A model generated the notes under the pieces. It was not told where the DNA came from. It did no database searches and was given only the letters and a program-made list of their open reading frames with translations. Shown piece after piece: positions 1 to 5,281 of a DNA stretch of 5,281 nt (positions are counted from its first letter, which is position 1; the number at the start of each line of letters is the position of its first letter). The stretch comes from CAYZJD01 sp964478455. Lineage in GTDB: Bacteria; Acidobacteriota; Terriglobia; Bryobacterales; Bryobacteraceae. The stretch spans positions 1 through 5,281 of the forward strand of contig CAYZJD010000330.1 of the NCBI GenBank assembly GCA_964478455.1, read 5' to 3'. A program made the position numbers and the translations under genes.

Positions 1-398
1 GGCGTAGCAAGGAACTGCTGATCTACGGAGGCCCATCCATGGGCCGCCAGGCCTTCCTCGACGCCGCCGGCGCCTTTGCGGAGGGCATTCGGGTACCCGT
101 TCTTGTAGAGCCGTCCGATACCGCGGCGCAATTTATTCAGAAGTGGACCACGCGCCACGGCTTCCCGCCGGATTATGCGGCCATGCAAGCCTACGACGCG
201 GTGAAGCTTCTCATCACCGCCATTCGAAAGGCCGGGTTGAACCGCGTGCGCATCCTGGACGCGCTCGACGCGTTATCCCCGTGGCAGGGAGTAAGCGGCG
301 CAATCCGCTGGGATGAACTCGGCCGGAACGCGAGGCCGGTGCGGATGGGCGTGATTCGGAACGACCGTCCCGAGCCTTTGGATACTCCTGCTATCTGA
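1..398 (+). CDS. C-terminal part of a periplasmic ligand-binding protein, branched-chain amino acid-binding (Peripla_BP_6) type; 5' end outside window
   Basis: The reading frame is already open at position 3 (Arg-Ser-Lys-Glu-Leu-Leu) and runs to TGA at 396-398, giving 131 visible residues. The Met codon at 39 is internal, so the gene starts left of the window. The pattern is that of the second lobe of type I periplasmic binding proteins. A GGPSMGRQAFLDAAG segment is followed by an FAEGIRVP strand, a helix around FIQKWTTRHGFPPDYAAMQA, the typical YDAVKLLITAIRKAG helix, and the late GxIRWDELGRN turn (compare G-x-I-x-F-D-x-x-G in the family). Such proteins bind amino acids or related small molecules in the periplasm and pass them to an ABC permease. 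The ligand cannot be told from this part. The domain could also be the sensor end of a larger fused protein, such as a Ser/Thr kinase fusion. G/C at third positions is about 77% (100 codons counted over 61-360). The end overlaps the convergent gene by 8 bp. Confidence 0.8.
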   Translation, partial: RSKELLIYGGPSMGRQAFLDAAGAFAEGIRVPVLVEPSDTAAQFIQKWTTRHGFPPDYAAMQAYDAVKLLITAIRKAGLNRVRILDALDALSPWQGVSGAIRWDELGRNARPVRMGVIRNDRPEPLDTPAI

Positions 399-3300
399 TG
401 AGAGGTTGAATGAACCGCAGGGGCGGCCGGGTGTTGTACTCCCGCCGGTACGCCAAGCGCCACGGATCGTCCGGATACTTCTCGCCGGCCGGGTACGGGT
501 AGCCCGACATTTGGTGGAACGGCAGCGGCTCCACCGTCTGCGAATGGGCCGTGTTCGGGTCCCGGTCTTTCTCCCAGCCGTCCACCTTCAGCAGAAAGTC
601 GCGCCGCCAGCCCGGCGCGAGCGGCGGCAGCGACCGGGCCTCGAAGCTCAGCCGCAACTCGTCGCCCGAGCCCATGATCACCATCCGGTCGTCTACGGCG
701 GCCAGCAACTCCTGCACGTTGCCATACCGCGTGTACAGCCCCGGCGTCGGGTTCCAGTGCGACGCCATCCGCACCCGGCCGTAGTCGAAATGCTCCGGCT
801 GCTTCCGCTGCCGGTGCAGCCGCCGCTCAGAGAAGCCGTGGAAGCCCAACTCCGCCCGCACCGTCTTCACCGGCTGCAACCGCGCCTCCGGCGCCGAGGC
901 GTCCTCCCCCAAAAAGATCTCGTCCCAGTACACGCACAGGTTGGTCACAATCCGCACCTTCCGCTCGGCCGACAGGAACTTTCCCGTCAGGTCGACCGCG
1001 ATCGTCTTCGTCTTGCCCGACGGCATGCCCATGTCCTCGATCACCGTCCGCCAGCGGCCGGCCGCGTCCTTCACCTGCAAGGACGGCGTCCGCAGCCCTC
1101 CATTGCCCTCCTGCGCCGCCGCCAGAAACGTGCTCCCGTCGGCCCAGTCCACCCAGCCCGTCAGCACCAGCACCGCTCGGTTGTCCTGGGCGGCGGCGCC
1201 AAAGTCCAGCTCCAGGGCATGCATTTCGGCCACCCCGGCGTAGTTGCGGCGAAAGCCGCCCACGTAGCGCCGGTCGCGCAGCCGCAGCGCTTCCCGCCAG
1301 TTGCGCCCCTGCTCGTCAAAGGCCGCCACCGGGTAAATCCGCTGCTTGACCCCGTACAACCGAAACTCGGCAAACGGCGGGCTCTTCCACTTGTCGTTGC
1401 TGAAGATGTCCACCGGCGCGGGGTGATCCACGGCCAGCAGTTGAATCTCGTCCAGGTAGCTCACCTCGGCCAGCTCTTCCGTGATCCGGATCTCGTAGCG
1501 GCCGTCCCGCTCGGCCAGGGCCGCTGCGGGAATCTGCACGTACTCGTCGTGATCGACGGCAAAGACCTGGCCGTCGCCGGAGGACGCCCCCAGCGGCGCC
1601 ACCCCCAGCACGTCGGTCAGAAACTCGAACCGCTGCCCGTTGTACGTGAAGATCATCGGGCAGGAGCCGGACAGCTTCGGCGCTTCCTTGTACCGCGCCA
1701 GTTGGTTGGCCGCCTGCCGCGTCTCGTTCTGGATCAGTCCGTTGGGCCAGGTGATGCGGACGGTGTCGATCTCCTTGTAGGAGCGCAGCCCGAAGGTCAG
1801 CGGCACCCCCTGGTAGACCTGCTTCTGGTACAGCGCCCCCGCCTTCACTTCCACCTCCGAGCCCAGCGCCAGCTTCGCGTTCTTCACGCCCGAGAGAGAC
1901 ACGGCCAGCCAGTTGTGGGCGGAAGCTGTGCGGTTGAGCAGAACATGGATGGCGTCATCGCGCGTTACACACGCCAAATCCGCACCGCCGTCGCCGTCGA
2001 AGTCCGATCCGGTCCATGCCTTCCCCTGCGGCAGACCGGCCGGCTTCTGAATCGCGGAGAAACGAAGGAGACCTTCGTTGCGCAACACGCCGCTTGCGGA
2101 GACAAGATCCAGGAGCCCCCGGCGCTCGAGGTCGGCTGGCTGGAGATCCGACGCAGCGATCGATTCAACGGCGGCGCGGTCCCACTTGCCTTGCCGGTTG
2201 CGCAGCACGCCGATGCTCTCGCCGCGACGGAAGGCAAGGTCAATCCACCCGTCGCTGTCGAGGTCTTGTGCGAGGAGTGAAGACGCCGCTGGCGGCACCG
2301 CATCCAACGACACGGCTTCGAACAAGCCGGCGAGCCGGTCGCGGTACAACACCGCAACGCGGTCGCGATAGGAGACGACCACGTCGAGCCCTTTTGCATC
2401 AGCCACCACTCGAAGGGGAATCGCATCGAGAGACTGGCCCGGCACAAACGGGAAGTCCTTGGTTCGGTCCTGGAAGCCGGCCGGGCCCTGGTTTCGAAGA
2501 AGCGCGAAGCGGTCGCCGATCAACAACAGGTCGAGGTCGTAGTCGTGATCGTAGTCGAGCCAGAGCACTTTACGGAACTGTCCGGCCGCGAGGCTGGCAG
2601 GCTGCTTCTCGAATCTGCCTTTGCGGTTGCGATAGAGCGAAGCGCCATCAGCAGTGAGCACGCACAAATCGGGCAGGCCGTCGTTGTCGTAGTCCCCCAC
2701 GGCAACCGAGATAACAGCGCCCACGCCCGACAAGCCCGCATCGACCGGCTCAGCAGCGCCGCGATACAAGAGCAGGCCGGCCGACGACCAGACCAGCAAG
2801 TCGGCGCGACCGGCGCCTTCGGCATCAAGCACAACCAGGCCGGCCGTATCCGCATCGGCCTTGCCCTTGAGCGCACGGTCCTCGAACCGGACCGTGGATG
2901 CCGGGGCGGCTTCTACCGCATCCCGCGGATCGATTTCTTCGTAGATCTCGGCGTAATAGCTCCAATTGGGATCTTCCGAGGACGCGTCAGGCCCCTCCTG
3001 TCGCTTCTTGACCTGCTGAAACTTCTGGAGCGCCCGTTCAGCTTCGGCAGTTCGCTCCGCCTCCCGGTGGATGTCGAAGATCTGGAACAGCGGAGCAGCG
3101 AAATTCGGGTCGAGCCTGGACGCCAAGTCGAGTTCCTTCAATGCATCTCGAGCCCGGTCCGTATATCGGTAGAGGACTCCCAGGTTGTAATGAGAGATCG
3201 GCTCATCGGGCACCAGTTGCACCATTCGCTCGAATTGCGTGATGGCGCGGTCGTACTGTCCCTTCTTCTTGTAAGCGATTCCGAGGTTGAACCATGTGTG

Positions 3301-3627
3301 GGGAATCGACGGATCCGCTTTCTGCACCTTCTCCAGTTCGGCAATGCCGTCTTCCACATTCAGAGTCCGCAGTAACGCCAGGCCGTAGTTGACGCGTTCG
3401 CGCAAGGAGCCAGGCGCCAGCGTCAGCGCCTTCCGGAACTGTTCCACCGCCTCGGCGTGTGTCGTTGGATTCTCATAGAACGCCTTGCCCAGGTTGCGCA
3501 GGCGTGACAGTTGTTCCTTTTGAGGGTCCGCGCCGCGTAACACAAGCAGGACTGCCGCACACAGCAACAGCGGTCCGGCGCACCGTCGGAGGAGTGGAAG
3601 GATGGACTTGGAAGACTCTCGGCTCAT
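391..3627 (-). CDS. Exported TPR / FG-GAP (VCBS) beta-propeller / UnbV-ASPIC domain protein, 1078 aa
   Basis: Probable exported or membrane-anchored repeat protein; its biochemical function is unknown. Residues 1-35 form a signal or anchor segment: basic start, then a hydrophobic run about 17-30. There is no lipobox and only a poor cleavage site. Five TPR units start at residues 41, 75, 109, 143 and 177; the third (HTWFNLGIAYKKKGQYDRAI) is canonical. Seven FG-GAP/VCBS-like units follow, with acidic loops at 268, 312, 358, 410, 455, 499 and 542. Loops 312 (DYDNDGLPD), 455 (DLDSDGWID) and 542 (DFDGDGGAD) look like intact Ca2+ sites, 358 (DYDHDYDLD) is a variant and the rest are degenerate. A UnbV/ASPIC domain covers about 571-649 (HNWLAVSLSG, TFGL, ITWPNG). 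Residues 650-1078 resemble the uncharacterised tail of related TPR/ASPIC proteins (FLTDVLGVAPLG, GSGDELRLSF, RDFLLKVDGWEKDRDPNT). The ATG at 3627 is chosen because GAGG lies 5 nt upstream. The gene follows the regulator-like gene by 65 bp, possibly in one operon. Third-position GC jumps at about position 1920. Confidence 0.9.
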   Translation of the reverse strand: MSRESSKSILPLLRRCAGPLLLCAAVLLVLRGADPQKEQLSRLRNLGKAFYENPTTHAEAVEQFRKALTLAPGSLRERVNYGLALLRTLNVEDGIAELEKVQKADPSIPHTWFNLGIAYKKKGQYDRAITQFERMVQLVPDEPISHYNLGVLYRYTDRARDALKELDLASRLDPNFAAPLFQIFDIHREAERTAEAERALQKFQQVKKRQEGPDASSEDPNWSYYAEIYEEIDPRDAVEAAPASTVRFEDRALKGKADADTAGLVVLDAEGAGRADLLVWSSAGLLLYRGAAEPVDAGLSGVGAVISVAVGDYDNDGLPDLCVLTADGASLYRNRKGRFEKQPASLAAGQFRKVLWLDYDHDYDLDLLLIGDRFALLRNQGPAGFQDRTKDFPFVPGQSLDAIPLRVVADAKGLDVVVSYRDRVAVLYRDRLAGLFEAVSLDAVPPAASSLLAQDLDSDGWIDLAFRRGESIGVLRNRQGKWDRAAVESIAASDLQPADLERRGLLDLVSASGVLRNEGLLRFSAIQKPAGLPQGKAWTGSDFDGDGGADLACVTRDDAIHVLLNRTASAHNWLAVSLSGVKNAKLALGSEVEVKAGALYQKQVYQGVPLTFGLRSYKEIDTVRITWPNGLIQNETRQAANQLARYKEAPKLSGSCPMIFTYNGQRFEFLTDVLGVAPLGASSGDGQVFAVDHDEYVQIPAAALAERDGRYEIRITEELAEVSYLDEIQLLAVDHPAPVDIFSNDKWKSPPFAEFRLYGVKQRIYPVAAFDEQGRNWREALRLRDRRYVGGFRRNYAGVAEMHALELDFGAAAQDNRAVLVLTGWVDWADGSTFLAAAQEGNGGLRTPSLQVKDAAGRWRTVIEDMGMPSGKTKTIAVDLTGKFLSAERKVRIVTNLCVYWDEIFLGEDASAPEARLQPVKTVRAELGFHGFSERRLHRQRKQPEHFDYGRVRMASHWNPTPGLYTRYGNVQELLAAVDDRMVIMGSGDELRLSFEARSLPPLAPGWRRDFLLKVDGWEKDRDPNTAHSQTVEPLPFHQMSGYPYPAGEKYPDDPWRLAYRREYNTRPPLRFIQPLIR
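1918..2892 (-). repeat. Seven FG-GAP/VCBS-like units, probable seven-bladed beta-propeller
   Basis: Acidic loop motifs recur at residues 268, 312, 358, 410, 455, 499 and 542, spaced 44, 46, 52, 45, 44 and 43 residues. Most are followed by a hydrophobic strand and a short L-x-R-N or L-Y-R motif (SLYRNRKGRF, ALLRNQ, VAVLYRD, GVLRNRQGKW, GVLRNEGLLRF, HVLLNR). Seven units of this length match a closed seven-bladed propeller such as that of integrin alpha chains. About four of the seven loops keep enough acidic residues to bind Ca2+. The closed-propeller reading is inference; the periodicity is seen directly. Confidence 0.75.
2998..3507 (-). repeat. TPR array, five 34-residue units (protein-level repeat in the 1078-aa gene)
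   Basis: Units begin at residues 41, 75, 109, 143 and 177, an exact 34-residue period. Units 3 and 4 carry the usual W/Y-x-x-L-G, Y and A-x-x-x-F/L, P positions (WFNLGIAYKKKGQYDRAITQ; YNLGVLYRYTDRARDALKEL). Unit 1 is recognisable, unit 2 weaker, and unit 5 is degenerate and leads into a charged linker (about 205-240). TPRs form a helical scaffold for protein-protein contact. The partner is unknown. Confidence 0.85.
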
Positions 3628-3632
3628 GGTGA

Positions 3633-3636
3633 CCTC
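3633..3636 (-). promoter_or_regulatory. Ribosome binding site of the 1078-aa gene
   Basis: On the minus strand GAGG sits 5 nt before the ATG at 3625-3627. It supports that start, which also places the hydrophobic signal segment at the very N-terminus. Confidence 0.6.
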
Positions 3637-3656
3637 GTAAACACATTATGACGACG

Positions 3657-3680
3657 CCGGCGCCGGGTGGGAAACACCGG
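3657..3680. repeat. GC-rich palindrome and possible small hairpin in the 65-bp gap between the two minus-strand genes
   Basis: CCGGCGCCGG at 3657-3666 is a perfect 10-bp palindrome. Overlapping it, 3663-3669 and 3675-3680 can pair as a 6-bp stem with one bulged base and a 5-base loop. On the minus strand no run of T follows, so it is not a standard intrinsic terminator. It could equally be chance in GC-rich DNA or an mRNA processing or stability element. Confidence 0.3.
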
Positions 3681-3692
3681 ATGCCTGAGCAG

Positions 3693-5024
3693 TCAGCGTT
3701 CGGTGAAACGATAGGCGACTAGTCCCGACTCGCGGGCAGCGCCGGCCATGGTGCTGGTCTTCAGGAGCGCTTGAAAGTACGGAAGCCGCTCCCGATCCGT
3801 GTTCAGGCCCATGGCTCGCAACAGCTTCAGAAACAGCTCTCCATTGGTGACGCTCTCGCCGGCAGCCTCGGTCCCTTCCATCGTCGTGCCGGCGACGATG
3901 AGTACGTTCCCGTTACGGTTCAGGTTGGGACACAGAGCAATCAGACCGTAGGTTTCGGTCGTGGTGCCGTCCTTGCCTCCCGCCCGGTAGAAAGGCAGTT
4001 CGCCGGAGCGCGGCGACTTGTTCCGCAGGTAGGATTTCCGCAGTGCCTCGTCCACCTCGAAGTTGAAATCGAGCTGCGGCTCGAACAACTCCACCCATGG
4101 GTTGGCGCGCGTGCTTCCGAGCAACACGAAATTGGCGGCCTTGAAATCGCGAACCTGGAGATTCCTCGCGTAGCGGATGAGGGTGCGATCGCGGAAGGGC
4201 GAGCTGTGGTGGAGAATCCGCGCGGTAAGGTCCGAATCGGCAAGGCTGGTGTACTGCCTTGACGAAATCAAATCCAGCACGGCACTCATCTCCGACGAGA
4301 TCCCGGCCTGCTTCAGGTTCCGCGGGTAATCGCGACTCAGGTACTCGTTGAGCGAAACCGGGCGCCGCGTCAAGTCCTGAAGCAGCACAAAGCAGGAATC
4401 GGCGACGACGACGTACGTTTGATGGCTGGCGTCGAACAGCTCCGACCACAACAGGCGCCGCAAAGACGAAGTGGCCGGATCGAGTACGGGTGCGCCGCGC
4501 TTCCACAACCAAATGCACAAGGCGGCCAAAACCGTGACAGCCAGACCGAGCGCGATTATCGTTGATCTGGGGCCGCGCTCCCTCACGGGTTGCACCGCCG
4601 CTGGAGCCGTCTCCTTAACCGTTACCGTGGAGGCGGCAACCGGCCGTGGCTCGAACGCCGGGACATAGGTCCCCTTAGGGATTTCAATCACCGTGGGCTC
4701 GTCCCGGCCTTCCTTGTCGAAGTAGTCGGCCAAGCGCCTTCGAAGCTGGCGCGCTTCCACACGGACGATGTTGTCTTCGTTGGAGTTGTAGTCTGGGCGC
4801 CGTCCAAAGACCCGGCAGCCGATGAGCTGCTCGTTGATTTGTTCGGGCTGGTTGGCGAGGGCTTTCTCGCAAACATACAGCAAGAACTCACGGAGTTTTG
4901 GCGACTTCTGGAAATGCGGGCTGGCGGCGACCCTCACAACCAGGGCCCGCCGATCGTCAGTCTGAGGTATTGCGACGGCCGAAGGCACAAGTTCTGTCTT
5001 CCGGACGCCGCTATCGGCACCCAC
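3693..5024 (-). CDS. Membrane-anchored winged-helix-like regulator with uncharacterised extracytoplasmic domain, 443 aa (CadC/ToxR-like layout)
   Basis: Probable one-component transmembrane regulator; the signal and target genes are unknown. Residues 24-127 form the N-terminal domain common in Acidobacteria (KLREFLLYVCEKAL, EQLIGCRVFGRRPDYN, NIVRVEARQLRRRL, IEIPKGTYVPAFEP). The order of helices, the Arg-rich LRRRL helix and the final hairpin ending in G-T-Y resemble the OmpR/PhoB winged helix, so DNA binding is inferred. After a Pro/Ala/Val-rich linker (128-153) comes one membrane segment, about 154-174 (TIIALGLAVTVLAALCIWLW) with K175-R176 after it. Residues 177-443 would be extracytoplasmic and match no domain I can name. 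They carry YVVVADS (204-210), NFVLLGSTRANPW (298-310), YGLIALCPN and AGTTMEGTEAA (378-388), motifs I recall from other uncharacterised proteins. The start is GTG at 5022-5024; the frame is closed upstream by TGA at 5040-5042. A second GTG at 4986-4988 (residue 13) is possible. No ATG start exists before residue 246. G/C at third positions is about 79% (100 codons sampled). Confidence 0.8.
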   Translation of the reverse strand: MGADSGVRKTELVPSAVAIPQTDDRRALVVRVAASPHFQKSPKLREFLLYVCEKALANQPEQINEQLIGCRVFGRRPDYNSNEDNIVRVEARQLRRRLADYFDKEGRDEPTVIEIPKGTYVPAFEPRPVAASTVTVKETAPAAVQPVRERGPRSTIIALGLAVTVLAALCIWLWKRGAPVLDPATSSLRRLLWSELFDASHQTYVVVADSCFVLLQDLTRRPVSLNEYLSRDYPRNLKQAGISSEMSAVLDLISSRQYTSLADSDLTARILHHSSPFRDRTLIRYARNLQVRDFKAANFVLLGSTRANPWVELFEPQLDFNFEVDEALRKSYLRNKSPRSGELPFYRAGGKDGTTTETYGLIALCPNLNRNGNVLIVAGTTMEGTEAAGESVTNGELFLKLLRAMGLNTDRERLPYFQALLKTSTMAGAARESGLVAYRFTER

Positions 5025-5029
5025 TACTA

Positions 5030-5035
5030 TCCCCC
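5030..5035 (-). promoter_or_regulatory. Candidate ribosome binding site of the 443-aa gene
   Basis: GGGGGA on the minus strand lies 5 nt before the GTG at 5022-5024. It is a mediocre Shine-Dalgarno match but correctly spaced, and it favours this GTG. The alternative GTG at 4986-4988 has GGAAGA about 8 nt upstream, so the start is not settled. Confidence 0.4.
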
Positions 5036-5051
5036 AAATTCAGACCCAGCC

Positions 5052-5067
5052 CGAGTTTATCAACTCG
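5052..5067. promoter_or_regulatory. Inverted repeat, 6-bp arms around 4 bp: possible operator
   Basis: CGAGTT-TATC-AACTCG has perfect 6-bp arms and is centred about 35 bp before the GTG start of the 443-aa gene. On the minus strand a weak -10-like GATAAA (5056-5061) lies inside it, with a weak -35-like TTGCGC (5077-5082) at a short 15-bp spacing. A dimeric regulator bound here would cover the promoter region. Function is inference. Confidence 0.35.
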
Positions 5068-5080
5068 ACCTGACGGGCGC

Positions 5081-5123
5081 AACCGTTCTGCCGGCGACGC
5101 CGGCCACGATGGCCAGAACGGTT
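5081..5123. repeat. Inverted repeat with perfect 10-bp arms and inner palindromes
   Basis: AACCGTTCTG (5081-5090) and CAGAACGGTT (5114-5123) are exact reverse complements separated by 23 bp. The spacer itself contains CCGGC-GAC-GCCGG (5091-5103) and the overlapping GGCCA-CGA-TGGCC (5102-5114), so the single strand could fold as an outer stem carrying one or two small hairpins. On the plus strand the right arm runs into CTTT, but no plus-strand gene precedes it. It lies about 60-100 bp upstream of the 443-aa gene start, so it could be a regulator site or part of a structured leader. Confidence 0.6.
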
Positions 5124-5212
5124 CTTTGGGAGGAGCGGCGGCAATTCCGGAGGCAAATCCGGTAGGTAGTGCGCTAAAAGTGTGTGGTCCGTGGTTTCCT
5201 TGGGCGAAAGGG

Positions 5213-5228
5213 GCAACGCGGCAACGCG
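5213..5228. repeat. Two tandem copies of an 8-bp unit
   Basis: GCAACGCG occurs twice head to tail (5213-5220, 5221-5228). It is short and may be chance or slippage; no function is assigned. Confidence 0.5.
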
Positions 5229-5281
5229 GCCAGCCGTTTCGGGACTTCTGAAAACGGAGGGTGAGCCGAAGGCGCATCCGG

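Larger units (their letters stand above)
5025..5281. other. Upstream intergenic region of the 443-aa gene, no convincing gene
   Basis: It holds the two inverted repeats and the 8-bp tandem repeat listed separately, plus a weak stem (CCGTTT at 5234-5239 with AAACGG at 5252-5257). Open frames on both strands give Arg/Pro/Gly-rich peptides without recognisable motifs. No tRNA, riboswitch or strong sigma70 promoter was recognised. The gene beyond the right edge is not visible. Confidence 0.6.

Noticed and set aside
406..2280. A 624-codon open frame on the plus strand, antisense to the 1078-aa gene
   Set aside because: It is in the register where stops would need TTA, CTA or TCA codons in the real gene, which are rare in this GC-rich DNA. 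The peptide is an Arg/Val/His/Pro/Gln-rich string without domain patterns, while the minus strand shows TPR, FG-GAP and ASPIC signatures.
2531..2559. Low-complexity GTAGTC/GTGATC-like run
   Set aside because: It is explained by the coded Asp/Tyr-rich loop DYDHDYDLD of an FG-GAP unit, not by a non-coding repeat.
2016..3375. Further long plus-strand frames (2016-2657 and 2545-3375)
   Set aside because: Both lie opposite the repeat region of the 1078-aa gene. Their peptides are low-complexity and the VVVV-like runs simply mirror the Asp-rich loops on the other strand.
3558..3627. Lipoprotein signal in the 1078-aa protein (Cys16, Cys23)
   Set aside because: The residues before the cysteines (LLRRC, PLLLC) do not fit the L-[AST]-[GAS]-C lipobox, so lipidation is not supported.
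5081..5130. Inverted repeat followed by CTTT read as an intrinsic terminator on the plus strand
   Set aside because: No plus-strand gene ends just before it, the T-tract is too short, and the 23-bp interior is unlike a compact terminator loop. On the minus strand the following bases are GC-rich.
4590..5165. Plus-strand frame of 191 codons spanning the start of the regulator gene
   Set aside because: It is antisense to the conserved winged-helix-like domain and shows no recognisable pattern of its own.
5011..5277. Minus-strand frame of 88 codons just upstream of the regulator gene
   Set aside because: Its peptide is Arg/Pro/Gly-rich with no motif. It runs across both inverted repeats and overlaps the regulator start by 14 bp. 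Shadow coding in GC-rich DNA is the simpler explanation.

Overview
This is a GC-rich bacterial window with two complete genes on the minus strand and the 3' end of a third gene on the plus strand. The N-terminal domain of the regulator-like protein (residues 24-127) is a type I associate with Acidobacteria of the Solibacter/Bryobacter group. The large secreted-type TPR + FG-GAP + UnbV/ASPIC protein fits the same kind of organism. This taxonomic guess comes from family knowledge, not from a search.

Layout. (1) Positions 1-398, plus strand: the last 131 residues of a type I periplasmic ligand-binding protein (Leu/Ile/Val-binding-like, Peripla_BP_6 type). (2) Positions 391-3627, minus strand: a 1078-residue exported or membrane-anchored protein. 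It carries five TPR units, seven FG-GAP/VCBS-like units (probably one seven-bladed beta-propeller), a UnbV/ASPIC domain and a C-terminal region of about 430 residues without a named function. Its stop codon overlaps the end of gene 1, tail to tail, by 8 bp. (3) Positions 3693-5024, minus strand: a 443-residue single-pass membrane protein with a winged-helix-like cytoplasmic domain, one membrane segment and an uncharacterised extracytoplasmic domain, arranged like CadC/ToxR. (4) Positions 5025-5281: a 257-bp upstream region with two inverted repeats, a short tandem repeat and no convincing gene.

How the genes may work together (inference): genes 3 and 2 are co-directional with a 65-bp gap, so they may form an operon in which a membrane-bound one-component regulator is made with a large exported repeat protein. 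The inverted repeats just upstream of gene 3 are candidate operators for autoregulation. Gene 1 belongs to a separate transcription unit arriving from the left.

The most striking signal is a sharp change in codon usage inside the 1078-residue gene. By hand count, G/C at third codon positions is about 92% (460 of 500 codons) over 421-1920 but about 73% (411 of 560) over 1921-3600. The neighbouring genes sit at about 77-79% in the codons counted. The switch falls at the start of the UnbV/ASPIC domain, which suggests that the 3' half has a different history from the 5' half. I see no CRISPR array, RNA gene, insertion sequence or clearly new defence-type system.
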